Assembly: GCA_050249355.1 (NCBI GenBank)
Contig: JBFWQQ010000001.1
Coordinates: 1-64,000, forward strand
DNA: 64,000 nt
DNA from: CAZAQK01 sp050249355
GTDB taxonomy: Bacteria; Pseudomonadota; Alphaproteobacteria; Rickettsiales; SXRF01
Reading direction: 5' to 3'
Shown here: positions 50,961 through 60,394 of the stretch, piece after piece
How the letters are laid out: the number at the start of each line of letters is the position of its first letter
How positions within the stretch are numbered: the stretch's first letter is position 1
Program-made: the position numbers and the translations under genes
Notes under the pieces: generated by a model
Told to the model about the DNA's origin: nothing
Database searches by the model: none
Seen by the model: only the letters and a program-made list of their open reading frames with translations

Positions 50961-52135
50961 CGACACTGGCGCCTGACTGGTTTAATTTTGCGCATGTACG
51001 CGCTGTGGTACAAGCATTTAGTCCGCATGCGGATGCATTGCGTTTTGTCGGCGGATGCGTGCGTGACAGCCTGCTGGGACGCGAGGTACAGGATATTGAT
51101 GCGGCCACACCGTTGCAACCTGAGCAGGTCATGCAGCTGCTGGCAGATGCCGGGATCAAGGCCATACCTACCGGACTGAAGCACGGTACGGTGACTGCCG
51201 TGTCGCACGGACAGCCGATAGAGATTACCACCTTGCGCAAGGACACGGCGTGCGACGGGCGGCATGCCACAGTGGAGTTTACCGGAAGTTGGCAGGAAGA
51301 TGCCAGCCGCCGCGACTTTACTATGAATGCGCTATATCTTTCGCCGCAGGGTGAACTATTCGATTATAGCGGCGGCAAAGAAGACGCTGAAGCGGGACGC
51401 GTACGCTTTATCGGCGATGCACGCAAACGTATAGAGGAAGATTACTTACGCATCCTGCGCTTTTTCCGCTTCTTTGGGTATTATGGCAGAACGGCCCCTG
51501 ACCGTGAGGCATTAGCGGCCTGTGCTGAATGCAGGGAAGGACTGACCATGCTTTCGGGAGCGCGCATACAGGCCGAAATGCTGAAGCTGATGTCTGCCGC
51601 CAACCCTCTGCCTGCCCTGACGCTGATGCATGAGGCGCGGTTGTATAACATACTGATGCTGACAGGTGAGTTGAGCCGTATTACCGCTCTACTGGCGGTA
51701 GAGCGGGAAACGCATATCGCCACCGCGCAGGCCACGCGACTGGCAACGCTGGTGCAACAGGGCCGGATAGAAGCGTTGGCGGAGCGCTGGAAGCTGTCTG
51801 TTGCACTGCGCGACGAATTGCACCGGTTACACGAAGAAGGCATTGATCCGGTGTTGGATTTGGCAGGGCAGAAAAAGGCGCTGCGCAGAATGGGCAAGGA
51901 TAACTTTATACAAAAGCTGTTGTTTGATTGGGCATTAAACGGCAAACATAATTATCCGGTCATGTTGAAACTGGCGCTGAACTGGAATATACCAGAATTT
52001 CCAGTAACCGGAGCCGACCTGAAAGCGCGGGGTGTCAACGAGGGAAGGCAACTGGGCGATATGCTGCGCAAACTGGAAAGGCGCTGGGAAAGCAGTGATT
52101 ACTGCCTGACAAAAGAGCAATTGTTATCGGAGTGA
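50957..52135 (+). CDS. cca: CCA tRNA nucleotidyltransferase
   Basis: This 392-residue class II nucleotidyltransferase adds or repairs the CCA end of tRNA. It shows RFVGGCVRDSLLGREVQDID with the metal-binding DxD region, RRDFTMNALYL and RFIGDARKRIEEDYLRILRF. The C-terminal body is divergent. It follows DUF6111 with ATGA overlap. Confidence 0.95.
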   Translation: MTTLAPDWFNFAHVRAVVQAFSPHADALRFVGGCVRDSLLGREVQDIDAATPLQPEQVMQLLADAGIKAIPTGLKHGTVTAVSHGQPIEITTLRKDTACDGRHATVEFTGSWQEDASRRDFTMNALYLSPQGELFDYSGGKEDAEAGRVRFIGDARKRIEEDYLRILRFFRFFGYYGRTAPDREALAACAECREGLTMLSGARIQAEMLKLMSAANPLPALTLMHEARLYNILMLTGELSRITALLAVERETHIATAQATRLATLVQQGRIEALAERWKLSVALRDELHRLHEEGIDPVLDLAGQKKALRRMGKDNFIQKLLFDWALNGKHNYPVMLKLALNWNIPEFPVTGADLKARGVNEGRQLGDMLRKLERRWESSDYCLTKEQLLSE

Positions 52136-52161
52136 CCTAAGGGCAGGCCTCAGGACTCTCC

Positions 52162-52881
52162 CTAAGCCTCTTCGGCGGTATTCTCACCTTCGGGCAATTC
52201 TTCAAGCGCGTAGCCCGCCGAACGTACCGTGCGGATCAGGTCGGGCCGCTTGCCATCGTAATCCAGCCCTTTGCGCAAGCGGCGTACATGCACGTCGACG
52301 GTGCGCAGTTCCACATAAATATCATGGCCCCATACCGCATCCAGCAACTGCTCGCGCGAGAATACGCGACCCGGATGCTCAAGCAGGTAGCGTAGCAGCG
52401 AAAACTCGGTCGGGCTGAGGTGTATCTCCACATCGTCGCGCGTTACTTTGTGGCCCGACACATCCATCACAATGCCAGCATAGGACAGCGTCTTTTCAGA
52501 AAGTGCCGGACGGAAGCGCCGGAATATCGCGCGGATGCGCGCAATGAGTTCGGCAGGAGAGAAAGGTTTTACGATGTAATCATCGGCGCCGGAATCAAGC
52601 CCGCGTATACGATCGCCCTCTTCGCCACGCGCCGATAGCATGATAATGGGAATGGATTTTGTTTCCGGGTTCCAGCGCAGCTGTTTGCAAATCTCGACGC
52701 CTGACATGGACGGCAACATCCAGTCGAGCACGATGATGTCCGGCTTGTAATCCTTAACCATGGCCACAGCTTCTTCACCGTCACCGGTAGAGAACACGCG
52801 AAATCCTTCTCTTTCAAGGTTGTAGCGCAGCAAGGTGACGATAGCGGCTTCGTCTTCAACGATCAGTACAGAGGTTTCCAA
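52162..52881 (-). CDS. phoB: PhoB-like response regulator
   Basis: This 239-residue regulator has receiver domain VLIVEDEAAIVTLL, D53 in VLDWMLPSMSG, VKPFSPAELIARI, and a winged helix with TVDVHVRRLRKGLDYDGKRP...VRSAGYALE, which is typical of PhoB. It would control phosphate-starvation genes, but no phoR, pst or phoU gene is adjacent, so the name rests on sequence only. It is divergent from yciB across a 99-nt gap. Confidence 0.85.
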   Translation of the reverse strand: METSVLIVEDEAAIVTLLRYNLEREGFRVFSTGDGEEAVAMVKDYKPDIIVLDWMLPSMSGVEICKQLRWNPETKSIPIIMLSARGEEGDRIRGLDSGADDYIVKPFSPAELIARIRAIFRRFRPALSEKTLSYAGIVMDVSGHKVTRDDVEIHLSPTEFSLLRYLLEHPGRVFSREQLLDAVWGHDIYVELRTVDVHVRRLRKGLDYDGKRPDLIRTVRSAGYALEELPEGENTAEEA

Positions 52882-52980
52882 GGCGTTGGTCCCTTTTTTC
52901 TTTTCATTAAGGCAGAGTCAATCTAGCATAATTGCCGGATGTGGCAACAAAGTCTTTTAACTCAAGGACGTTAAGTAAGT

Positions 52981-53541
52981 ATGAAGGGGTATGTACGTTT
53001 TGGGCTCGATATGGGCCCGCTATTGGTATTTTTTATTGTTTACCGCGCTACGGACAATGTTTTGCCCGCCACCGCCGCCTTGATCCCGGCCACACTGCTG
53101 GCTCTGGGAATCATTTACTGGCTGGAAAAGCGGGTGGCAGTCATGCCTTTGGTGTCGGGCATAGCGGTGGCGGTTTTCGGCGGGCTTACGCTGATCCTGG
53201 CTGATGAGTTATTCATTAAAATGAAGCCCACTTTCGTGAACCTGCTGTTTGCCGCCATCCTGCTGGTGGGGGTGGTGCTAGGACGGCCCATGCTCAAATA
53301 TGCGCTTTCCGAGGCCATGCAGCTGACCGAAGAAGGCTGGATGATCCTCTCGCGCCGCTGGGGCTTTTATTTTGTGTTCCTTGCCGGGCTGAATGAGGTA
53401 ATATGGCGTAATTTTCCCACAGATTTCTGGGTGGATTTCAAAGTTTTTGGTATGTTTACGCTGTCGATACTGTTTACACTTAGCCAAATCCCTTTTATCA
53501 ACCGACATATGGTTCAAGATGATGGTAACCAAGAGCATTGA
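52981..53541 (+). CDS. yciB: Septation protein A / intracellular septation (IspZ family)
   Basis: This 186-residue five-helix membrane protein has typical YciB segments DMGPLLVFFIVYRATDNV, ILADELFIKMKPTFVNLLFA, LTEEGWMILSRRWGFYFVF and NEVIWRNFPTDFWVDFKVFG. It acts in inner-membrane integrity and cell elongation/division. Its last 23 nt overlap the start of the next gene. Confidence 0.95.
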   Translation: MKGYVRFGLDMGPLLVFFIVYRATDNVLPATAALIPATLLALGIIYWLEKRVAVMPLVSGIAVAVFGGLTLILADELFIKMKPTFVNLLFAAILLVGVVLGRPMLKYALSEAMQLTEEGWMILSRRWGFYFVFLAGLNEVIWRNFPTDFWVDFKVFGMFTLSILFTLSQIPFINRHMVQDDGNQEH

Positions 53542-55108
53542 GATCACCGATCGTCACAAGAAGCTTCTGCTTATCCTCAGCCTGATAGGGGCATTCCTGT
53601 CCATCCTGATAAGCAGCGCTGTTTATGAAGATGCATACATCACGTTCCGCGTGGTTGAGAATTTCATAGATGGCCATGGGTTGCGCTGGAACCTCGACGA
53701 GCGTGTGCAGGTCTACACCCATCCATTATGGCTTCTGCTGCATATACCCTTTCAGGCGGTTCTGGGTAATATATTCATGGTATCGCTGGTTCTTAGCTGG
53801 CTGTGCGTGGCCGCGACGTTCTGGCTGTCGTGGCGTTTCTTTCGTGCACACGACCTGTTATGGGCCGGGTTTTTTGTTCTGCCGTTCGTTTTTTCCAAGA
53901 CGCTGGCGGGCTACTCTGCTTCGGGATTTGAGAACCCGCTGCTGCACCTGCTGTTTGCGGCGTTCATGTGGGTGTTCTTTTTTGTCAAAAAAGACCGCTG
54001 GTTCTATCTGAGTTTAATCACGGCACTGAGTCTGTTGACACGCCTCGATACCATCGTATTCTATGCGCCGTTGTGGCTGATATTGCTGGCAAGCAAAGGC
54101 GGATTAAAGGTTCTGCGACAGGTGATACCGGGTTTGTTCCCCATCATATTGTGGGAGCTTTTCAGCCTGTTCTATTACGGTTCATTGCTGCCAAACACTG
54201 CGTATGCAAGAATCCAGACAGGTATTGATAACCAGGAGTACCTGCGCCTGGGAATGCACTACTTGCTCAACCTGTTTGCGGTGGATGTATTTTCCGCACT
54301 GCTTCTGCTCGTGGCCGCTGCGGCTGCCGTTATACATGGCAGGCATTATTTCAGGAATCAGCCCGGAGCCGGGATATATTTCGGTATTGCTGTGTCGGTT
54401 TTATGTTATGCCATATATATAATTCTCGTCGGCGGTACATACCTTAGCGGTCGGTTGTTTTCTCTGCCAGTATTTGCATCATTATATCTGCTGTGCCATA
54501 TGGTGCATCAGGCAAACATAAGGCAAAAAAGAATGCCGATGGGTGGTGCTGTCATGCTGCTGGTCGGTTTTTTAGCGTTTGCTGTTTATCCATCAGATGT
54601 GAAAATGGCAACGGTATGCAAATCTTGTTTTGTCGGTGTGGACAAGGACAACTGGGAACAGAAAATAGAATTTGTCGACTGGGTGGCCGGTACAGAAAAG
54701 CTGCCGCAGTTCGGCGTGCGTAAAATCAAGCAGTCGGTAGCCATAATTGGCTCGATTGGTGTTCTGGGCTACGAAACAGATACCCGGGTGAAGGTCCTTG
54801 ACCCCATCGGGCTGTCCGATCCGCTGATGGCCCGATTACCTACAAAAATCCGGAAGATACCCAGCATGGGCATGCTGAGCCGCAATGTACCCAAAGGGTA
54901 TCCTTACGCATCGGTGACCGGTGACATCAGCCGCATGCCCGAAGAGCTGGGCCGGTATTATGCGCCCTTGCGCATGATCGTATCCGGGCCGCTATGGAGC
55001 AAGGAACGGCTGACGGAGATCGTCCGCTTCAATCTAGGTGAATATGATGGGCATCTGGAAAATTATATTCAGGCTACCGCGCGCCAGCCGATATCGCGGC
55101 GGCAATAA
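53519..55108 (+). CDS. GT-C family membrane glycosyltransferase-like protein
   Basis: This 529-residue protein with about ten membrane helices has the N-terminal acidic motif YEDAYITFR (36-44) and DGHGLRWNLDERVQVYTHPL, the pattern of AftB- and PMT-like polyprenyl-phosphate sugar transferases. The C-terminal 170 residues form a soluble, probably periplasmic, domain. The sugar and acceptor are unknown. ATG 53519 overlaps yciB; an earlier frame start at 53447 lies deep in yciB and was rejected. Its last 40 nt overlap the convergent purD. Confidence 0.8.
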   Translation: MMVTKSIEITDRHKKLLLILSLIGAFLSILISSAVYEDAYITFRVVENFIDGHGLRWNLDERVQVYTHPLWLLLHIPFQAVLGNIFMVSLVLSWLCVAATFWLSWRFFRAHDLLWAGFFVLPFVFSKTLAGYSASGFENPLLHLLFAAFMWVFFFVKKDRWFYLSLITALSLLTRLDTIVFYAPLWLILLASKGGLKVLRQVIPGLFPIILWELFSLFYYGSLLPNTAYARIQTGIDNQEYLRLGMHYLLNLFAVDVFSALLLLVAAAAAVIHGRHYFRNQPGAGIYFGIAVSVLCYAIYIILVGGTYLSGRLFSLPVFASLYLLCHMVHQANIRQKRMPMGGAVMLLVGFLAFAVYPSDVKMATVCKSCFVGVDKDNWEQKIEFVDWVAGTEKLPQFGVRKIKQSVAIIGSIGVLGYETDTRVKVLDPIGLSDPLMARLPTKIRKIPSMGMLSRNVPKGYPYASVTGDISRMPEELGRYYAPLRMIVSGPLWSKERLTEIVRFNLGEYDGHLENYIQATARQPISRRQ

Positions 55109-56331
55109 CCTTCCGGCCATTCGATGAGATCGACTGCCCGGTAGGCATTGACTTGCGCTTCTTTGATCGTTTTGCCCAGCGCCGTCACGCCAAGCACACG
55201 CCCGCCTGTGGCAACGGTTTTGCCATCCCTGATGCTGGTGCCGGCATGGAATATTTTTACGTCAGGCAGAGTAGCAGTTTTATCCAGCCCATTGATGATG
55301 GTGCCTTTCTCGTATACGCCGGGGTAGCCTTTGGCGGCCATCACCACGCATACGGCTGCATCATGACAGAAAGTTATGTTTACGTTCTCTAGCCCGCCGG
55401 CGCTGCAAGCGTGCAACACCGGAAAGAGGTCGCTGGTCAGGCGCGCCATCAGCACCTGCGTTTCGGGATCGCCAAAGCGCGTGTTGTATTCCAGCAGTTT
55501 GGGGCCGCCCTTGGTTAGCATCAGCCCGGCGAACAGCACGCCTTTGAACGGGCAGCCTTCTTTTTGCATGGCATCCATGGTCGGCCGGATGATAGTGTGC
55601 ATCACGGCAGAGCGCAGCGCTGCGTCCACCAGAGGCGGCGGCGCATAGGTGCCCATGCCGCCGGTGTTTGGGCCTTTATCGCCATCATAAGCACGTTTGT
55701 GATCCTGCGCGTATCCGAACTCTACGGCGTTCGTACCATCGCATAATGCAAAAAAGCTGACCTCCTCGCCATCTAAGAATTCTTCGATGACCACCGAATG
55801 GCCGCTGTCACCGAAAGAACCGGCGAACATATCTTCTACCGCTTGCTGTGCTTCTTGCTTTGTTGTCGCAATGATCACACCTTTACCGGCGGCCAGTCCA
55901 TCGGCCTTTACCACGATCGGGAAATTCTTTCCTTCAAGGAATTTGAGCGCATCGGTTCTGTTATGGAAATACCCGTAAGCGGCGGTGGGTATATCATATT
56001 TCGCGCACAGATCTTTCATAAAGCCTTTGGAGCCTTCCAGCCGGGCCGCTTTGGCGCTCGGGCCAAAGCAGGTTATGCCGGCGGCTTCGAGCGTATCCAC
56101 CAACCCTTCGACCAGCGGCTGCTCCGGCCCGACCACGACCAGCGCAATGTCCTGCCGCTTGCAGAATGGAATAATCTCATCCGCGGTTTTGATCGCCACG
56201 CACTCGGCATCTTCCGCGATGCCGCCATTGCCCGGCGCGCAGAAAACTTTTTTCACCGACGGCGATTGTTTCATCCGCCAGCAGATCGCGTGTTCGCGTC
56301 CGCCGGAACCGATTACTAAAACATGGGCCAT
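55069..56331 (-). CDS. purD: Phosphoribosylamine-glycine ligase
   Basis: This 420-residue ATP-grasp enzyme makes glycinamide ribonucleotide in purine synthesis. It shows VLVIGSGGREHAICWRM, VVVGPEQPLVEGLVD, QDHKRAYDGDKGPNTGGMG and NTRFGDPETQVL. The end (YCRRDIGWRAV) is the normal family end, so the 40-nt overlap with the GT-C gene is real. It is divergent from xseA. Confidence 0.97.
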   Translation of the reverse strand: MAHVLVIGSGGREHAICWRMKQSPSVKKVFCAPGNGGIAEDAECVAIKTADEIIPFCKRQDIALVVVGPEQPLVEGLVDTLEAAGITCFGPSAKAARLEGSKGFMKDLCAKYDIPTAAYGYFHNRTDALKFLEGKNFPIVVKADGLAAGKGVIIATTKQEAQQAVEDMFAGSFGDSGHSVVIEEFLDGEEVSFFALCDGTNAVEFGYAQDHKRAYDGDKGPNTGGMGTYAPPPLVDAALRSAVMHTIIRPTMDAMQKEGCPFKGVLFAGLMLTKGGPKLLEYNTRFGDPETQVLMARLTSDLFPVLHACSAGGLENVNITFCHDAAVCVVMAAKGYPGVYEKGTIINGLDKTATLPDVKIFHAGTSIRDGKTVATGGRVLGVTALGKTIKEAQVNAYRAVDLIEWPEGYCRRDIGWRAVA

Positions 56332-56374
56332 TGCTTTTTCTTTCTAATTACAATCAACATGCTAGACTCCCCTC

Positions 56375-57715
56375 ATGCCAGAAACCGCCCCCGACTTCAA
56401 CCATAACCAGCCGGAATATACGGTCAGCGAGGTGTCGCAGGCAGTCAAACGGGTGCTGGAAGGTCATTTCGGACATATCCGGTTACGCGGCGAGATATCC
56501 GGCTGGCGCGGCGCACATAGCTCGGGCCATGCGTATTTTTCTCTCAAAGACGACAAATCCGTGATCAACGCGGTGTGCTGGAAAGGCACCATGGCGCGGC
56601 TGGCCCACAAGCCCGAAGAAGGGCTGGAAGTGATCGCCACCGGTAAGATCAGTTCATTCAATGGTAAATACCAGATCATTGTGGAAAATATCGAACCGGC
56701 GGGCGAGGGTGCGCTGATGGCGCTGCTGGAAAAGCGCCGCAAAATGTTCGAAGCCGAAGGATTATTTGCACAGGAACGTAAGAAGCCGCTGCCATACCTG
56801 CCACGTACGGTCGGCGTCATTACTTCACCCACCGGCGCGGTCATACGCGACATATTGCACCGCATATCTGACCGGTTTCCGGTGCATGTGCTGGTATGGC
56901 CGGTGGCCGTGCAAGGCGAAGGTGCAAAGGAACAGGTGGCGGCAGCTATTCGCGGATTCAACACCAGCATCACCCACCGGCCCGATGTGATCATCGTGGC
57001 GCGCGGTGGCGGGTCGCTGGAAGATCTGTGGGCGTTCAACGAAGAGATCGTGGTGCGCGCCGCCGCCGAATCTGCCATTCCTCTGATATCTGCAGTAGGC
57101 CATGAAACCGACACCACGCTCATCGATTTTGTTTCCGATCGCCGTGCTCCCACCCCTACAGCGGCCGCCGAGATGGCGGTGCCAGTGCGAGATGAGCTGC
57201 GCATCACGCTTACCCAAATCGAAACGCGCAGGAGATCAGCTCTTCAACAGCTATTGACGCGGCGCAAGGAACAGCTGGCCGGGCTGGCGCGTGGCTTGCC
57301 CAAACCGGAACAGCTTTTGTCGCATGCGACGCAGCGGCTGGATGACCGGAGTGAGCGGCTGGCGGCAGCATTACTAGTGAACCTGCACAAAAAACACCAG
57401 CAGCTGGCGGTGTGCGCAGCATCATTGCGCCCGCAGGTATTACGACAGGAGATAGTGCGTTACGGGCAGGCGGCGGCGGAATTGCAGGTGCGGATGAATA
57501 CTGCGATGCCGCGTACCATCGCGCGCAGCGAAGAGAAACTTCAGCACATCACGGCACTGCTGGAAAGTGTGAATTACAAAAAAGTGCTGCAACGTGGCTT
57601 TGCACTGGTGCGTGCGGAAAACAAGCAGCTGGTAACATCAGCGCAGGAAGCGCAAAGGCAAAAGGTTCTTTCGGTAACCTTTGCCGATGGTGAAATAATG
57701 GTAACTGCAAAATGA
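56375..57715 (+). CDS. xseA: Exodeoxyribonuclease VII large subunit
   Basis: This 446-residue protein has the N-terminal OB fold (YTVSEVSQAVKRVLEGHFGH, VRLRGEISGW-like IRLRGEISGWRGAHSSGHAY), the catalytic core (VGVITSPTGAVIRDILHRI, IVARGGGSLEDLWAFNEE, SAVGHETDTTLIDFVSD RRAPTPTAAAE) and a long coiled coil. It degrades single-stranded DNA with XseB, whose gene is not here. Confidence 0.97.
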   Translation: MPETAPDFNHNQPEYTVSEVSQAVKRVLEGHFGHIRLRGEISGWRGAHSSGHAYFSLKDDKSVINAVCWKGTMARLAHKPEEGLEVIATGKISSFNGKYQIIVENIEPAGEGALMALLEKRRKMFEAEGLFAQERKKPLPYLPRTVGVITSPTGAVIRDILHRISDRFPVHVLVWPVAVQGEGAKEQVAAAIRGFNTSITHRPDVIIVARGGGSLEDLWAFNEEIVVRAAAESAIPLISAVGHETDTTLIDFVSDRRAPTPTAAAEMAVPVRDELRITLTQIETRRRSALQQLLTRRKEQLAGLARGLPKPEQLLSHATQRLDDRSERLAAALLVNLHKKHQQLAVCAASLRPQVLRQEIVRYGQAAAELQVRMNTAMPRTIARSEEKLQHITALLESVNYKKVLQRGFALVRAENKQLVTSAQEAQRQKVLSVTFADGEIMVTAK

Positions 57716-57717
57716 CA

Positions 57718-57742
57718 CAGGCCGGGGCAACCCCCCGGCCTG
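57718..57742. terminator. GC-rich hairpin between convergent genes
   Basis: CAGGCCGGGG / CCCCGGCCTG is a perfect 10-bp stem with a 5-nt loop, 3 nt after the xseA stop. It has no clear T-tract, so it may act as a transcript-end structure rather than a strict intrinsic terminator. Confidence 0.65.
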
Positions 57743-57771
57743 CTGGCTGTCAAGTACAACCGTGTTGGCGA

Positions 57772-58452
57772 TTAGCCAGCGCGGTAGTACGAGGTGGTGC
57801 GGTAGATGCGGTCGGCCTCGAGTTCTTTCTTCTCGAACCAATCCTCATCGATCGTACCGTGTACGGTCACCACATCACCTACGTTCAGTTTGTCGGCATC
57901 AAAGTTCATATCCGAGGTTTCGACCTGGATATTGCCTGCACCATAATTCAGCAGGAACTCATCGTTGTTGACTACCTGTGTGATGGTGCCGCTAAGGCTT
58001 ATACGCATGTCGTTTTTAAGTGAATTATTATCATAATCGTAGCTGGCATGGGGAACATAGCGGTGGTCTTTTGTCCAATACACGCGCGAATAATTGGTGC
58101 CATCGTGGGTCAGGCTGGTAGCCTCGATCTCTTTACCCGCAAAGTAATTATCGTCTATCTCGCCAGCCACCCGCACTGCATCTCCTGGCCTGAGCACTAA
58201 CTCTGCGCCTTCCGTGAACAGGTTCGGCCATTTGTCATTGGTATCCACCTTAATAATGCCACCGTTGTAATTCATGGTAAATTCATCCTTGTCGGTCACC
58301 TCCTTCACGGTGCCGTGCAACGTGACGTACATATCATCCTTCAGGCGCTTGTTTGTCGTGGTATTCGTGGTGTCGGCGGCCAGCACACTTGTGGATGCCA
58401 GCATTACGGCAGACAGGCTTGTTACGCCTGCGAATCTGGTTATAGTAAACAT
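57772..58452 (-). CDS. Periplasmic protein with two BOF (OB-fold) repeats
   Basis: This 226-residue protein has a signal peptide (VTSLSAVMLASTSVLAA) and two tandem copies of a BOF/YgiW-type OB fold: YVTLHGTVKEVTDKDEFTMN...VRVAGEIDDNYFAGKEIEA and ISLSGTITQVVNNDEFLLNY...VTVHGTIDEDWFEKKELEA. Family members bind cations or help stress tolerance. ATG 58452 has AGGAG 7 nt upstream. Single-domain forms are usual; the duplication is the odd point. Function in this organism is unknown. Confidence 0.85.
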   Translation of the reverse strand: MFTITRFAGVTSLSAVMLASTSVLAADTTNTTTNKRLKDDMYVTLHGTVKEVTDKDEFTMNYNGGIIKVDTNDKWPNLFTEGAELVLRPGDAVRVAGEIDDNYFAGKEIEATSLTHDGTNYSRVYWTKDHRYVPHASYDYDNNSLKNDMRISLSGTITQVVNNDEFLLNYGAGNIQVETSDMNFDADKLNVGDVVTVHGTIDEDWFEKKELEADRIYRTTSYYRAG

Positions 58453-58566
58453 ATATGCACTCCTGTACATTTTGATTAAACACATCACATGGTGTGCATT
58501 ATGCGAACATACGGATTATTTTTCCATCGCATGAAGGCATGGATGATATAAGCAGCCCGTAAAGGT

Positions 58567-59427
58567 TTAGGGGCGTGGCCAGCGTTGGTGCACCCAGAAC
58601 CATTGCTCAGGGTGTTCACGTATCCACGATTCCAGGATTGCATTAACCGTGCACATGATCTTCTCGGCGTCGCGTTCGATATTACCGGTTCTTTCAATGT
58701 CCAGCGGAGGATAGGTAAAGGATCTGAAATGTGCGCCTGATGTGCGCACTACACGGGCAGGGATTATGGGCAGGTCATAACGCAAGGCCAGCTGGGCCAA
58801 TGCTGGAGCGGTCATGGCGTGTATACCAAAAAAGGGCACTGGTATGCCGTCATTCATTTTCTGGTCGACCAGCATGGCGATCGCTTCGCCGTTCTTGATC
58901 GCGCGTGCCATCTTCACTGCGCCGGCCGGGCCCTTGGGAAACATATTACGCGCCCAGGTGGAACGTATGTCAGCGATCATATCGTCGACATAGGGATTGT
59001 TGGATTTGCGATATACCGATGTAATGGGCACGCCATGGGCGTATGCTACGTATGCCAGTAATTCCCAGTTTCCAACATGGCCGGAAAAGAAAAATACTGG
59101 GGCTCCCGGTTTTGGCATATATTCGCCGCCTATGATCTCGATGCGCCGGGTCAGGACGGGGTTATGGTGATGCGCCAGCTCGGCAGCTACACGTCCCAGA
59201 TTGTCCCACATGTTCTGTAAAATAACGTTGCGCTCGTCAGGGCTGCGTTCGGGCAGGAAGCGCGCAAGGTTTTGCTGTGCTGTACGGTGAGCCTTTAGGC
59301 GCGGGCCTATGCGACGCCCCAGCCAGCCGCCAAGGGCAGAGGCAGCATCCAAAGACAGCAGGCGCAGCAGGCCGAAGAATAACTTCAGGCCCAATGCCTC
59401 AATCCGGTATTGCAGGTTCTTTTTCAT
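58567..59427 (-). CDS. Lipid A biosynthesis acyltransferase (LpxL/HtrB family)
   Basis: This 286-residue inner-membrane acyltransferase adds a secondary acyl chain to lipid A. The catalytic HxxxxE-like motif is FFSGHVGNWELLAYVA, followed by VYRKSNNPYVDDMI and MLVDQKMNDGIPVPFFG. The C-terminus EHPEQWFWVHQRW is typical. It overlaps lpxK by 29 nt and ends the LPS operon. Confidence 0.93.
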   Translation of the reverse strand: MKKNLQYRIEALGLKLFFGLLRLLSLDAASALGGWLGRRIGPRLKAHRTAQQNLARFLPERSPDERNVILQNMWDNLGRVAAELAHHHNPVLTRRIEIIGGEYMPKPGAPVFFFSGHVGNWELLAYVAYAHGVPITSVYRKSNNPYVDDMIADIRSTWARNMFPKGPAGAVKMARAIKNGEAIAMLVDQKMNDGIPVPFFGIHAMTAPALAQLALRYDLPIIPARVVRTSGAHFRSFTYPPLDIERTGNIERDAEKIMCTVNAILESWIREHPEQWFWVHQRWPRP

Positions 59428-60394
59428 TATGTTTTGTCATAACAGGGTTTAGCAACGCGTCCAGCATTTCAGGGGCATCGAATTGCAGGGAAATGGGCAC
59501 CACCGTCACCAGTGCCTTGAGCCGGTCTGGCAGGCGTGCCGCATCCTTGCTGGTGGTTGCCAGTATGGCGCCAGACCGTTGCGCATGCTCTGCCAGCTGC
59601 TCGATCTCTCGCTCATGGTATGGATAATGGTCGGCAAATATTCGGGTCTCGATGACATTGGCGCCCAGCTGCCGCAGTGTATCGAGGAACTTCTCGGGTA
59701 TCGCCAGTCCGCAGAATGCGAGAACGCTCTTGCCTTTCAGCAATTCAGCGTTCTTATCGGGCACCGTTCGCGCCGTCAGTACGGGCAGCCGTTGGGGCAA
59801 TGCCAGTGCCAGAGACTGCGGGTTGATGTGGATAATGGCATCAGCGCGGTCATAGGCTTGTTCGGGCCATTCGCGTAAGGGGCCGGCAGGAATCGGCAGT
59901 CCATTACCCAGCCCGGTCTTGCCATCGATTACAAGCAGCGACAGATCCTTATGCAATGACGGGTTTTGAAATCCGTCATCTGTGATAATCAGTTCAGCGC
60001 CGTGTCGTAGGGCAAAGCGGATGCCATCCAGGCGGTTCTTGGCAATAATGGTGGGCAGCACGTTCGCCAGCAGCAGCGGTTCATCGCCCACCTCTTGTGA
60101 TGTGTGTCCGGAGGGGCTTACCTGCAACGGCCCCAAAAGCGTGCCTTTGTAGCCACGGCTGACAAACCATGCATTGATGCCGCGTGATTTGCATAGCGTT
60201 CCGATATGCAGTGCGGTGGGCGTTTTCCCCGCGCCGCCCGCAGTCAGCCCGCCAACGCAGATTACCGGCACATCCATGCGTACCGGCGGGGTAAATAAAA
60301 AACGCAAGCGAATCATCAGCGGGTAGAACAGACTGAACGGATATAATAGCCATGCAATAGGCCCGCGCGCGGCCCAGAATTCCGGCGTGTTCAT
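59399..60394 (-). CDS. lpxK: Tetraacyldisaccharide 4'-kinase
   Basis: This 331-residue membrane-bound kinase makes lipid IVA. It shows PVICVGGLTAGGAGKTPTAL (P-loop), DEPLLLA, ITDDGFQNPSLHKDLSLLVID and FADHYPYHERE. Its start overlaps the waaA stop by 4 nt, and its end overlaps the acyltransferase gene. Confidence 0.96.
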   Translation of the reverse strand: MNTPEFWAARGPIAWLLYPFSLFYPLMIRLRFLFTPPVRMDVPVICVGGLTAGGAGKTPTALHIGTLCKSRGINAWFVSRGYKGTLLGPLQVSPSGHTSQEVGDEPLLLANVLPTIIAKNRLDGIRFALRHGAELIITDDGFQNPSLHKDLSLLVIDGKTGLGNGLPIPAGPLREWPEQAYDRADAIIHINPQSLALALPQRLPVLTARTVPDKNAELLKGKSVLAFCGLAIPEKFLDTLRQLGANVIETRIFADHYPYHEREIEQLAEHAQRSGAILATTSKDAARLPDRLKALVTVVPISLQFDAPEMLDALLNPVMTKHNEKEPAIPD

